Under the pieces are notes generated by a model, which saw only the letters and a list, made by a program, of their open reading frames with translations, did not search any database and was not told where the DNA came from. A DNA stretch of 64,000 nt, from assembly GCF_025766255.1 (NCBI RefSeq), contig NW_026516670.1, positions 434,001-498,000 on the forward strand, written 5' to 3'. Source of the stretch: Zychaea mexicana. Lineage: Eukaryota > Mucoromycota > Mucoromycetes > Mucorales > Lichtheimiaceae. Below, one piece after another: positions 46,534-59,160 of the stretch. Position 1 is the first letter of the stretch; each line of letters opens with the position of its first letter. A program made the position numbers and the translations under genes.

Positions 46534-46758
46534 TTATTCGCAGGCTTGTCGAAAGCAATTGCTCCATTTGCTCTGATAGTCCTCTTCAATATCACTGTAC
46601 TCGGCAATAAACGAGCAGTTCTGTTTAACATAGGACTGTAGTGTAGCATTGGTGTTCGCTTCTAAGTAATTCAGTGCATCTTTACAAATGGATTAGTTGA
46701 GTAGGAATGCTAAGGCCCGAATACGCTTACTTTGAAGCAGAGGATTTGCTGTTTCCAT
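46534..46758 (-). pseudogene. Gene H, 5' exons, unit 2 centre
   Basis: Same two exons and 51 bp intron as at 32432-32668. Small indels near 46535 change the end to a stop directly after the RQAC codons. Confidence 0.4.
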
Positions 46759-47079
46759 GGTGATGTCACTGTTGCTGTTAGTTACCAATGGTGTCTGTGA
46801 ACAATGCTGCGTGTTTGGATCGTAATTTGATTTTTACTATTTATGACGCTTCGCAGTCACACGTTACAAACGTGATTTGACGCAATGTGGTTTACATATG
46901 CAGTCAGTGAAACCATTTTCTTGCAACTCTTTGCCTGTGTGCCGTTTACTCTTTTTCATCTATCTTTCAGTCCTCTAAGGGGGCTCTCTTGTGGATAAAT
47001 GCCGCTTGATCTCCCAAGTGGTTATTGATGCATACCTAGAAGGGCAAACTTTGTGCTTTCAACGTCCCTCTCAATCTCT

Positions 47080-48695
47080 GGAATTAAACTTTTCAACTGT
47101 TAACCAACTATTATCCTTTACACTATATCCAACCTACTTAACCTCAAATATATACTTATTATCAGTATACACATGTCCTACAATCTTCTCAATTTCATAT
47201 GAATTACTATGTTCTATATTTCTCTGTTCTCTTTGATTTTTTCTCTTGCGTTTAGATGTATTATTTTCAGTTTCGTCCTCACTATCTATAGCCATATCTA
47301 TTGATTGATTAATGTTAAGCTGTAGAAATTTCTGCTGCATGTCAACCATTTCGTTATATTCAGTATTCACTTTTTGCTCATCTGAAAATACTAAGTCAAG
47401 TTTGTTTTTCTTACTTAGGAATTCACAATCTTTTCCATACCATAATTTATGATGTGGTTGTACCTCTATATTATACTTATTTACAAATCGCCATATATTA
47501 GTAAGAATACAAGCAACACGAAACTGAATACTATAATATCTTATATCAGTTATTTGCAGTGCTGCACGATTATTATTAAATCGTTCAAATTTAGAGCCTA
47601 ACATAGAGAACTGTACTTCTATTGCTGAGCGAAATGATCCAAACTTGTTATAACGTATGTCTCATTGATTGTTAACTTTTGTCCTGGTTCTTTTCTTATG
47701 GGATGTAAAAAATTACGATCATAAAAACTATATACAGCATCTGTCGTATTATCTTTAAACTTTTGTATAAATAATCTATATCTACCATCCATTCCTAAAC
47801 AATCTGCCTCACTTATTTTTTTATATAGTTTCATATTAATAAACATAGTACCATCATTTCTGATAGCCCATTTTTCAGATACTGAAACATGTGTAATTAT
47901 TTCATTCATATCCTGTATAACTTGTGTACGTCTAGCTGGCCTTTTTAATTTATATGAATATAATTGTGAATGTGACTCATTTGGTTTATTATACTTTATT
48001 TTACTATCATGTTCATCAATAAATAGTGTAACATGCTTAAAACCATCTGGATTGTTTATTATTGCTGATAGAATGCGAATACGTGGTGATGAGAACATAC
48101 TATCTAGATCTTATTTTACCTTTTTATTCAATTCATTATAGTTAGTAATCCAGAACCGCTTATATAAGTCATAAAATGTTGCATATGGCATAATAGTATG
48201 CATATCCTTTCCTGATACACCTGATACTATATGATATAATAATGCAAGTCCTTTTTCAATCTCGCGGTATGGCCCTGGATATTCAATATTTCCATATAAA
48301 ACTGTAAGAAAATAAAATACAGGTATAAATCCAAATCTATTAAGTAATACATCCTTTATATCATTTATTGTATTACTCTTCATATCTTTAATAGCTGTTC
48401 TATGATTAAATCTATGTTGCATTTCAGGCCAAGATTTATCAAGAAAAGTCCATTTATTATCAATTAAATTTTTAATTTCAATATCGAGTTGTTTAGTGTG
48501 TTGTGTTGTATTATGTTCGACGGATATTTTGGGATATTTGTTTATCCAAAACTTTTTTACATATTTATAGTTATTTTAAATTTTTTGTTATGATTATAAA
48601 TATATGTAACATCAAGAAACCAATATTATATTTATGGATGAAAAAAAATATTTCATTTATTTTTTATTTGCTCAATTAAGAATATCCATCTTCAT
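47080..48695 (-). pseudogene. Chromodomain DDE transposase, unit 2 right arm
   Basis: Same lesions as the unit 1 right-arm copy: MITE at codon 2, TAA at about 48110-48112, frame break near 47646, TAG in the chromodomain at 47131-47133 and missing 3' codons. Confidence 0.75.
48519..48690. mobile_element. 172 bp MITE at the transposase start, unit 2 right arm
   Basis: Third copy of the MITE, at the same site and in inverted orientation with its arm. Confidence 0.8.
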
Positions 48696-48904
48696 TTTTA
48701 TTTGTTGTTATATACTTTAAACAATCGCTCTTTTTTTTCTTGTGGGAGGCTACCAATATAAATAAAAAAATTCAATTTTTATTATTTTTATTGTAAATCA
48801 ATAATTAATTCAGCCACTGATGGTTATACCGATCATAGTAATTCTATTATCTATATTACAGCTAGTAGATTATAATTGGTTAGACAACTAATAGTAGGAC
48901 GCCA

Positions 48905-50870
48905 AACTACTAATACAAAACTCAAATCAAGTGAAAAGGAAACCTGAGCTGGGGGGAAGTTGCTGTGGCAATTCTTAGCGCGCATAGAACGCGAGTAAGC
49001 AGCTCCACCACTACTCCTACTACCTCCTTTGCCGCTGCCACAAGCTCCACTACTACTTCGACCTCATCCGCAGATATTCCAGAAAAACTGAGTGTAGAGG
49101 ATAAGAAGAAAGTCGCAGATCTGTACGCGTCTATCCAGAAGAACAAGATGTGGAAGTTGAAGAGTGGGAAGTTTGTCGAGGAGCAAATGGCGAAGTTGGT
49201 AACGAAAGCTGAATTCGAACAGTAAGTCTACACGACGATCAATGATTGTACACCGGATTGATATTAATCTCTGTCTTGTATGTCCTTTGAAAGTCCTATT
49301 CACTTAGTAATCTTTGATCCCTCGGACATCGCGTAGAAAGAATATTTTGACGACAATGAACTCAAGGAAATCCGCGGATTTCGTGCTCCAAAGGTGCCAT
49401 CTCTGAGCATTGTTGAACCTTTAAAAAATTCGTAAGTTCTTAACTTACGAAGTGCTTCTTTTTATGGTTCTTTTTCAAAGAAGAAAAAGGTTCTGAATTC
49501 TCAACCAAAATTTTAATTTTAGGTATTGCAGAATTCACAGATAATTGTTTTTCCATAAAAAAATCTTTAATTTTTTATCTTGGCAAAAACTATTATCCGA
49601 AAAAAATAATTATTTTTTTCAAAGAAATTATAAATTAATTAATTAATTTTAATTTCGAAATGATATATCTTTTTAAAAAATTAACTTTAAAGATTTTTAT
49701 TTATTAATGATGCTCTCTACCTGCAGAACTTGAAGAATTCGCTGTATTATTTGGAGAAAAAGTGAGGAAATTTTGTCACAGTACCCTGAATCAGAATATT
49801 GAATTAACCTTTTTCCTTTTCTCTTGCTTTTGCTAGAACAACTTGTGTGATATTTACGATCATGCCAACTCGTACAAAGTCGACTTACAGCAGGCAGACC
49901 TTTGTTGGATACGGTTATCAATAATGCTGTCCATGTGTTTACTGTTCCACAAATATTTTGACAAAGAGCATTCAGAGTCTGATCTCCTGAAGTGTGCATG
50001 GGAGTTTTTAGACAGCTGCTTTGATGCATCTGAGTTTATTACTGCTATCAGGTATATATAAAAACATCTGGACTAAAAATAATCAGGAAGACATATTCAA
50101 AACAATCAATAGTGGGGGAAAGGCCAGCAAAGCGACATCAAAAGCTCAGAACCAAGAGCACTTAATTGGTTCCGTGGAAGCCACTTCACGTAAAAAAGTT
50201 GGCACAAAAGTTGACCTTTTGTACAAAGCACCGCTGATGGAGTTGGGCGCCATCGAAGTTGGTGCGTTTAATGATCGAAGCAGCACTAAATCAATTATGG
50301 AGTTGGGTATGAAATGCCTGGAAAACATTGAAGGATATACTGGTCGATCTTGAGTGCACCGACTTCACTCAGCTACGTAACATGTGGACTTGTGGCTACA
50401 TCCTTTCTGGTAGGTACAAACTAGTGGTGTAGTGAAATTCAAATAAGGTGGTTAAGGTCTGTTGCCTAGTTTGTTGGATAATATGCTTACATACATCTCT
50501 TCGAAACAAAATTGATAGGCCTTTATATGCAGTTTCTAATTGCCGATTGTCCAGAAGGATATGTATGCAGACTGACCAAGCTTGAGAACTGGGCACCATA
50601 CCCCACTTGCGGAGAGAATTTTGTTTGTGACTTTTTTTATTTGCTGGAATTAGCGTGGGCCCACAAAAGTATAATGGAAGAAACTAGAGTTGCTGCAGTA
50701 ACAAAGACAAACCGATAGCACGGATCGTTTCATCCATCAACCATCCAACCAATTCTAAGCCATTCCTTCTACCATACCAAAAAGACGAACGCGAAAAAAA
50801 GAAAAGTCGATAGCGAACTCACCCTTGACGATCAACCCGCAACAGTTACAGATAAAGCCATACATAGGTT
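48905..50870 (+). pseudogene. Gene H, C-terminal exons, unit 2 right arm
   Basis: The WKLK exon is open here (48965-49225) with the AAATSS and ASIQKNK variants shared with the unit 2 left arm. The NNLCD exon is open (Gln where unit 1 right has a stop). A TAG at 50716-50718 ends the last exon after KTNR, and the ancestral terminal stop is lost. Confidence 0.55.
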
Positions 50871-50959
50871 TTCTGTACATATTGAAATATTATACAGGAT
50901 TTTTCATCTCCTAGCGGACGTTTGAACTTTTATTTAGGCAGAAGGGATTTAATTTTAGG

Positions 50960-51740
50960 CAGAGTGGACATGAATGTTAATCTAAGTGGACATGAATAAA
51001 AGTTAATCTAGACATGAATAATAAATGATCTGGACATGAATGAAAATCGAGCTGGACATGAATGAAAATTGGGCTGGACATGAATGAAAATCGATCTAGA
51101 CATGAATGAAAATCAAGCTGGACATGAATAAAAATCGAGCTGGGCGAATGAACAATATCTATAAATTTTGTTATGAATAACAAATTTTATGATATTATTA
51201 TTCTATTCTAGTCAAGCTCCGTTCATTTCATTCACTCCGGGCGTCGAACTAAAGTTCTAGCCTAGAAGAGGGGGGTTTGCTCACTACCGTTGCACCACTT
51301 AGAGTGTTTTAAACATAATGGTTAAGATTAACCCTATTGGTTGAAAATCTTATAGTGTTTAAGAAATTATTTTTTTAATTAAAAAAAATTAATTTCATGA
51401 TTTATTATAAACACTTAAAAATTATATTACTTATAATTTTTTACATATTTATAATTTCACTAAAATCATAACTCTAAGAGTTATCCCCCCTAGACATGAA
51501 TAAAGATCGATCTGGACATGAATATAAAACGATCTAGACATGAATATAAATCGACCTGGACATGAATATAAATCGATCTGGACATGAGTAAAATCAATCT
51601 GGACAAAATAAAAATCGATCTATACATGAATGAAAATTATTCTGGACAAGAATAATAATCAATCTAAACATGAATAATAGACAACCTGGACATAATAACA
51701 GTCAACCTGGACATAGTTTTAGTCAACTAAGATATAATAA
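50960..51740. repeat. GACATGAAT minisatellite, unit 2 (two blocks)
   Basis: Copy of 36858-37660 with a few substitutions; blocks at about 50960-51145 and 51490-51740. Confidence 0.8.
51233..51306 (-). repeat. tRNA-like sequence, unit 2, copy a
   Basis: Copy of 37125-37198; box B-like GTTCGACGCC at 51240-51249 on the minus strand. Confidence 0.45.
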
Positions 51741-52099
51741 AAGTTGAAGTAGATAATATATTAAGTGTAGCAGAGCAGAATATTTGAGTACTTAAGATTT
51801 TCAATTCAAGTCAAGACATAATAGAAGTTAAGCAGTACAAAGCCAATGTCAAGATGTAGTAGTATGGCTGTTTCACTCGTGACAAGAAGCTTGTAGGCTA
51901 ATGTACAGGAAATAGCAAGGGTGCGGCAGAAACTCACTGTGTACATAAGCCTATTTTGCTGCTGTGGGAACAGGGCCTGAGCGTTTCCCCTCATTTCATT
52001 TTACCCAGGTTGAGTTTGAAACAGATTAGAGGCTGGTTAATTTCTCAAACCCTAAATAATTCTTAGCTAAGATGATTATTCTCAATCATTAAGTCTAAA

Positions 52100-52200
52100 T
52101 CACTCTAAGTAGCGCAACGATAGTGAGCAAATCCCTCCTCTAAGCAAGGAACACCTGGACACAGCTTAGCTTGACTGTGAAAGGAATAACTAAAATTTAT
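52100..52200 (+). repeat. tRNA-like sequence, unit 2, copy b
   Basis: Copy of 37992-38100, inverted relative to copy a; box B degraded. Confidence 0.4.
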
Positions 52201-52879
52201 TTACTGTTTATAGTAAAATTAATTGTTATGGATTCACTGCGCGAAAAACGAATTATCAAGTTCTTCAAAAACAGCTTGATAATTATCTGGCAAGGGGCAA
52301 GATTAAATAAAAAAACAGATATGTACCTTATGGCACCTGCAGCTGCCACATTCGGTAGTTCTGTGCAAAAGTTTACAAAGCAACCTGATATGCAATTGGG
52401 AAAAAAAAAGTTGATGCATAAAATCATATAGTGAATGTCACTGCATCCTTTATGAAGGCATTAGCTTCCTCAAGATAGTCCCCCTCAAAAAGATAGTCCC
52501 CCTCAAAAATATTTCTTCATACACAGTCCCTTCATCATCCTTTTTCTGGGGGATGAGGATTGCCATGCATCAATACTACGCGGCTATGCAATGACCATAT
52601 ATGATTTTAATCTATCTCCTTAATTTTTTGCATATACACAAACTATGGAGACAGCAGAAAACAAAAGCAAAAAAGCAACTAGATCCCCTGATGCATTATT
52701 GTCGGTGCATAATGTCAAAGATAGCAAACCCACATGGGGGAAAAGTGCAGGACAATGACTATAGTAACAACTAGAAAAAATACTAGGGAAAAACTTAAGG
52801 GTGCACTTGAAAGAATATAAGCGGTTCAGTGCTGGTACTGGCTCCTCGCTCATTTGTCTTCATTTCATTTTTTTTCATA

Positions 52880-55800
52880 ATGCAGCGTGATCGCAACGAA
52901 CCTTTTGTTGCGTGTCTTTGCACGCGGTGTTCTTCGGCTGGTGGAGGCTATCTAATGGTGAGCCGCAGAATACGCGAATATCACCGAAACCGCGATTTTG
53001 ACCAAGCCAGAGACAGGCACTCGCACAATGGTACTTTAACAGAATCGTCTCATAGTATTGAAATGTCATAAGTCTCATTATTATGTGCTGTATATACAGT
53101 GAGTGCTATCGTTGCCGATATTGAGAGCACTTTACCGCAAGAAAATCCATCGTCATCCTCATCACCTCTAGGTGACAATCTCGATATGGATATAGACATG
53201 ATCGATGATTCTCCCTCCTCCCCTGGTATGACGATGATGTGTAAATGCAATAAACATGGGGATAGACGATTTACTATCTTTGAGTAAATAGATACCGTTG
53301 CAGGCCGCCGTTTCACACCTTTTTCTGCCGAGGACAATGTGTTCTCGCTTGAAGAAACAGACGATTCCGAGAGAGATCTCGACGAAGATCTTGTTGTCAA
53401 TGCTGACGATGTTGAGTATGGCGATGATGAAGCCAACATTGGAAATGGCAATATCGAACAAGGTTGGTTTTGCAAAGAACGGTTTTATTGTACGAAATGA
53501 CAGAAATTAATGCTTTTTTTCCGAAAAAAAGACACTTACCTTGATCCTCCTCCTCCTCCTCCTACCGTCCCTCAGCTTCATACTTATCCGCATCCGTTCA
53601 TCTTTGTCATTCTTTTCCTTGTGTTGTTCCAATTACACTTCGTCTCGGAGCATCTGTCGTGCACGATCATTGACTTTTGTATTCTACTTCTTGGTGATCT
53701 GCAACCCAATGTTTCCATTCCTGGCTCACTTGCAACTCTCTGTCGCCTTACTGGCTTCTCTGCGCTGACCCACCGATTACGCATTTATGTGTGCTGCTCT
53801 CGTTGTCATAGCCTGTACCTTTTATCTGACCCTGACTGCCCGACAACATGCACCAACGATGACATCCGTTATGGTAATTTGTGCGGCAATGCATTGTTCA
53901 AGATCAGTGGCAATCGAAGGGTTCCCATAAAGGTGTATGCGTACCAGCCCTTATCTGCGAGTATCGAGAGGCTTTTTATGCGACCAGGATTTGAAGCAAA
54001 GATCGAGGAATGGCGAAACCGCAGACGAGTTGCAGACACATTTTTTGACATCTTTGATGGTGATATGTGGCGAGAGTTTCGAGACGGTGATGGCAGACCG
54101 TTTGTTGAGCAGCTTCACTCCCTGTTGTTGACGTTGAATGTAGACTGGTTCGGCCCATTCCTAAACTCAACATACTCATGCGGTGCCATTTACTTATCTG
54201 TCAACAATCTTCCCCGGTCCGAGCGCTTCAAAACTGAAAACGCCATTCTCGTTGGTGTTATGCCGGGCCCACGAGAAGCAAGTACATCTGACATGAATCA
54301 TTTTCTCCGTCCATTAGTTGATGAATTGTTGGAATGGTACAATGGCAAATTGATCAGGACGTGTGAGCACCGACAAGGGACATTGGTCCGCTTGGCCTTG
54401 CTCATCAATGCTTGTGATATCCCTGCTGCACGGAAAACAAGCGGCTTCACGTCTCATGCCAGCCTTTGTGCCTGCCATAAATGCGATCGTCGATTCAATG
54501 TTTTTCCGGCCACGACCAACATCGATTACTCGGGATTCGACGTCGACAACTGGGCATTGAGGACGTACGAGGGAAATAGAGCCTGTGCTGAGCAGTGGCG
54601 TGCTGCGCCGACGATGACGGCAAGGCGGTCGCTTGAACGTGAGAATGGTACACGATGGTCCGAGCTTCACCGACTTCACTACTTTGATCCAGTCCGTTGC
54701 ACGATCATCGATCCAATGCACAATCTGTTCCTTGGCACGACAAAGCGGATGACCAAAATATGGATCGATCGAGAACTGCTCACAAGAGCCGACTTGGAGC
54801 AAATGCAAGTGCTCGCAAACGGCATCGTCCTCCCGCCCGATTATGTTACCTTGAAGCGTAAAATCGAAAGTGAATTCTCGTTCATGACCGCCGACGATTG
54901 GAAATCGTGGTGCATCGTGTACTCGCCTTTGGTGCTCGATGGCCATCTCCCGCGTATGTATCTGCAAAACTGGTTGATATTCGTGGACGCATGTCGTTTG
55001 TTGGTTAAGCCGTCAATAACTATGGACGAAATTGCAAAAGCAAGCACTCTGCTCCAGCAGTTTTGCACCGGTTTTGAGCGACTGTACGGCGCGGAGGAAG
55101 TCACACCTAACATGCACCTCCACATGCATTTGGACGCAACGATTGAAGATTTTGGACCCTTGTATGCTTACTGGCTCTTTTCTTTTGAACGGTACAACGG
55201 GTATCTAAAGGAGATTGATACCAACCAGAAGGATGCTTTTGAGGTGACGTTCATGAAGAAGTTCTTGCAGAAGACCGGAGCTCGCGATTTTGTCCGATCG
55301 TTTGAAGCCCTCTTCGAAAATCGCCAACACCATTTCAGCTTTTTGAATGCTTTTCTGGACCTTGTGCAGCCGATCCCACAAGCCGTCAATGTTATGCAGC
55401 ATCAGTTCGATGTCCATGCGTTTCTGGCTTTGTCTACCGATGTTAGAGTCACTTCTGTCACAGGAAGCGAGCCGCTACCGCCAGACGCATATCCTTTGGA
55501 TTACGGACGGATAGCATATATGCCTGCTCAACTGTATGATTTCTTGTTCGAATTCTACCAAGTAGCATATGGTGTGCCTTTCCGTCGTCATAACCAAGCT
55601 GGTGATGGGCAAGGTTTTGTCAGTGATCAATACTGGAAAATCAAGACGATAACAATGATGGGACAGACTTACCGCAGTACCGAGGCGCGATCGCGATGGG
55701 GTGCATATGCGCAGGTTCTCTTCCATGCTGACGACCGTGGGGAAGTAATGGCTTGGCCTTGCGAAATCCAGTTTTTCTTTCGCCATAAGCAGCTAGTTCA

Positions 55801-56047
55801 CGGTCAGCAGACCGAGCATATTTTTGCGTACGTCCGTTGGTACGGCATCCACGGAGACAACGACGGCCAACGATTCTCAGACTCTTTTATTGAAACTTGG
55901 CGTAGTCGGTTTCGAGCTCCAGCGTGGGATTGCATTCTACCGGTTCATCGTTTGTATGGACAAATCGCTGTCGTAAAACTCGGCGCACAGTCAAGCGCAA
56001 ACGCAAGAACAGTTGTTATCCCTTTGCCAAAGAAAATGTTAGCGTAA
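52880..56047 (+). CDS. Tnp2/Plavaka-like transposase (4 exons, 991 aa)
   Basis: Exons 52880-53054, 53100-53225, 53304-53462 and 53532-56047; GT-AG and phase-consistent, 2976 nt. The N-terminus has a Cys cluster (CLCTRCSS) with SRRIREYHR like the zinc finger at the start of this family, then an acidic Ser/Asp linker. The main exon carries the CACTA transposase region: CHKCDRRF, DPMHNLFLGTTKR with the conserved Asp, and PNMHLHMHLDATIEDFGPL followed by WLFSFERYNGYLKE. No stop or frameshift interrupts the model, so the copy may be intact. GC content is higher than in the array units, consistent with later arrival. Confidence 0.88.
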
Positions 56048-56442
56048 TCATCTCACTCACTGCTTTTTCTCTATTTCTCATCTTTTTCGTTTTAAAAATT
56101 CTTCTTGACATACGCTTTCCATACAAAGTACGACTATGATCTGTTTCCAGGGGCTGCGGATGGGAAGAGCAAGTAGCCTTTTTACCAGCATTTGCAAGTG
56201 ATCAGTTTGATGGTGCGAATGTGAGTAAGTGTAAGAAAACAACGCGTGGATAATATGAAAGGTGAAAAGGGAAACCCTGTTTTTTTTTTTCGAAGTGGCT
56301 GAAAAATAAGTGTACCATCAGTACCCCAACCAATCTGTCCCGCGTTTCTTTGCTTACCCCCAATTGCAAAATCACTGTGTTTGTGCCCACCCCAAACCCA
56401 CACGGCATACAGCCATGCGACCATTTTATTCTTTTTATTTTT

Positions 56443-57501
56443 TTAAACATCTTTTACCCAACCGGCCAGCTTCTCACGAGCGCTGTCAGGCAAGGCAACA
56501 GGATCAACACCGTCCACTCTCGTCAACTTGTTGGCCTCAGTAGCAGGACTGTTCGCATCGAGATGCTGTAAAAACAAATTGGCCTGCAAACAGTTTGTCA
56601 AGATCTCTGTCAAAGAAGCCACGACGAACCATTCCAAAATACATACCCTTTCATTGCGCCATTGCTGCTTACGGACCACAACGCGCTTCCCTACTTCACC
56701 AGTGTATTCACCGTCCGTCTCTTCTTCAGACATAAACTCAACTTGGAGTAATGCCTCCCCTCCTGCGTAGGACGCCTCCAACTGGACCTGATGCCGTCGG
56801 AAGACTGCGAGACGTCGCTTGAACTTCTACTCAACATATATCATGAGACAAATACTAGCAGCATACATACTATATCTATTACCATATGACGACGACCATT
56901 GCGGCGGTTGATCACCTTTCTTCGTGCTGCACGCTCAGCTGACTGACGATTACACGTGCGCGCATTGTCAAAGTATGTGTACACCTTTTTGGCCAGTTCA
57001 TCATACGTGATTTCAAACTGGCCGAGGCCTAGTACGTACTCGATGATACTGGCACGAACGCTACGGTTATGGGTGCTTCGAAAACCTTCGTTCCAACGAA
57101 AGCCTTCCTGTTTCAAAACGTTGTGATGATGGCGTATCGCATCCTTTATATGATTATATCAGGATATCATGCTAATTACTTCCATATTAAAAAGATGTTA
57201 TTAACTTTCTTACAGAAACCTGCGGTGCACGGGTCATTTGCGCGCCTTGGCCATGAGTACTGACCACAGCTAGGCTATCCGCAACTTGTGTTGCTGCTTG
57301 TTGTTGCACCTGCGCCTGTCGAGCAACTACGTTTGCCATAGCCTGCAGTTGGTGCTCTTGCGTGGCGCTATGTGCCTCCAGCGTTCTTATACGATCTTCC
57401 ATGGCCAACATGGCATTGGCGGAATTTTCCCGCTCAACAGCAACCCGACGTTCTTCGATGCGTTGCTGTCTGGCAGCATTGCGTTCTCCTATTATGGGCA
57501 T
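56443..57501 (-). CDS. Second gene of the CACTA element (4 exons, 283 aa)
   Basis: Exons on the minus strand: 57501-57214, 57143-56883, 56826-56647 and 56565-56443; all GT-AG, each a multiple of three, total 852 nt. The N-terminal third is a Gln/Arg/Glu-rich coiled coil (RQQRIEERRVAVEREN). The middle has a conserved-looking block (SIIEYVLGLGQFEITYDELA) with a basic cluster (ERAARRKVINRRNGRRHM) and KFKRRLAVFRRHQ. The C-terminus is acidic then neutral. CACTA elements typically encode a second DNA-binding protein beside the transposase; that role is inferred from position and charge. Confidence 0.7.
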
Positions 57502-58689
57502 CTACACAGTATTTCAGTATACGGCACTCAATAACTATATGGTCAACGCTACTTAATTACGCTTACTATGTAGTAGTGCGGATTGAAGGTGTGGATAAGG
57601 TAAGTTCTATTGGGATTAATTTATTGGGGGACGTTTTTATAGGGATACACAATGATCCTATGCAGGGTGGTGATGATGGAGTTGTGAACAGCAGGAACTT
57701 GCCTAAATGACTTTTTTTTTAAATTGATATATTTTCCCTGACTGCATAATTTGGTTATTTTGTCTCTTCTTTTCCCTTTTTTCTTCTTTTCATACTTCCA
57801 CGTCGTATTTTATCACCAACCATGAATCTTCTTTTTCTATGGTAAGAATCTATATAACATGGTCATTTTCTATCTTTCACATACTTTCAACTTTGTACCG
57901 ATGATGTTCTTTCAATCACTAACTGCATTCTTTATGAATCTCAAGACATCATCACTGAGTTACAAGGAAACGGTGTAAGCTCTCTCTCCTCTTTTTACAG
58001 TCTTTTCTGATGGTTGAGAGGTTCAGATACTAATAGTCTCTTATATTATATTTGCCCACGCTTTCAATTGTCTGAAGCTGTTAGCATTTATATCTTCTTA
58101 TTCAGAGTCTTTGTTTGCACCTGACTGTTGCCACACAAGTAGCGCTATCTGTAAGTATGCTTTCTTTCTATCTTCGTTTCTTTTCTACTGCTGATTTCAC
58201 CGGTTTAACAACTACTTTTTTTTTCTTTATGTATCTCGCCTCTTAGACATTGCTACTGAGTTCTCCTCTTACGATTTGGCCCTCTAATTTTGCGAATCGC
58301 CTTGCTGTAGATTAGCAATTCTTTGTTGCCGTGCCAATGCTGCCCCAGCACACCAACCAATATAGCACTTCCCTTTAGAATAGAAATTTTTGCTTACTTT
58401 CATCTCCATAGCATGTTTTTATTTATAAAAATCGTCAATCAATTTTTAATAATAAAACTGGTTTCGAGCAACCATAACACGTAATTTCACGATCCAAAAA
58501 ATAATTATACAACCAATTGCCTTGCTACTCTGATCAGTATGCATGTAAAGAAGTACATTAAAATATGCGATGCAGAACTCTGTTGCGAATTTGACTGAAC
58601 CTAGTACCCAATTCATATGTAATGTGATATAGAACCCAACCACTACTGCATACATAATATCAAAAACCCCCATTTCCGCGTACATGCAT
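57502..58689. other. Non-coding 3' part of the CACTA element
   Basis: Pyrimidine-rich sequence with several TTTCTTT tracts and candidate splice acceptors but no frame I could support. Possibly the upstream region of the minus-strand gene plus decayed sequence. Confidence 0.4.
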
Positions 58690-58865
58690 GAGCAAATTAT
58701 CAAGTGGTGAAAAACAGCTTGATAATAACAATCGAAGCTGTTTCTGCATAATTATCAAGCTGTTCAAAAACAACGTGATAACTACATAGCAAGCTATTAT
58801 CAAGCTATTATCAAGCTGTTTTTGACCACTTGATAATAGCCTACACACCCAGTGATTGAGCCTCT

Positions 58866-59058
58866 ATGGTGCCCAGTCCTCAAGCTTGGTCAGTCTGCAT
58901 ACATATCCTTCTGGACAATCGGCAATTAGAAACTGCATATACAGGCCTATCAATTTTGTTTCGAAGAGATGTATGTAAGTATATTATCCAACAAACTAGG
59001 CAACAGACCTTAACTACCTTATTTGAATTTCGCTACACTACTAGTTTGTACCTACCAG
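58866..59058 (-). pseudogene. Gene H last-exon fragment, unit 3
   Basis: Same fragment as 38134-38326, bounded by the unit junction and element B. Confidence 0.6.
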
Positions 59059-59160
59059 AGTGGGTACTGCATTACCTTATTGGTTATAAATTAATATTTG
59101 TTTTATTAAAGAACTATTAATTTGTTATATCTAAATTGAATTTTATAATATAAATAAAAA

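Larger units (their letters stand above)
47080..50894. repeat. Inverted arm, unit 2 right
   Basis: Inverted relative to the unit 2 left arm. It begins at the same truncation point inside the chromodomain as unit 1 (GGAATTAAACTTTTCAAC) and ends near 50894. Confidence 0.8.
38134..52234. mobile_element. Array unit 2
   Basis: Complete second unit of 14.1 kb, head-to-tail with unit 1. The junction reads TTATGGATTGAGCCTC joined to TATGGTGCCCAGTC at 38133/38134. The left arm is interrupted by element B. The centre (44090-47079) repeats that of unit 1 with few differences. The right arm is 47080-50894. The tail (50895-52234) repeats 36791-38125. The next bases are the end of the CACTA element. Confidence 0.8.
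52235..58854. mobile_element. CACTA/Plavaka-type transposon (6620 bp) at the unit 2/3 junction
   Basis: Terminal inverted repeats begin CACTG (left CACTGCGCGAAAAACG, right inverted CACTGGGTGTGTAGGC) and the target duplication is ATT (52232-52234 and 58855-58857), both CACTA hallmarks. Subterminal ATTATCAAG and GCTTGATAAT motifs recur in both orientations at 52249-52285 and 58690-58836, as expected for transposase-binding repeats. The empty site TTATGGATTGAGCC survives at 38118-38130. It carries a Tnp2-like transposase on plus and a second spliced gene on minus. Confidence 0.9.

Noticed and set aside
53584..55786. Minus-strand open frames within the CACTA transposase
   Set aside because: Shadows of the long plus-strand exon, which carries the transposase motifs without interruption.
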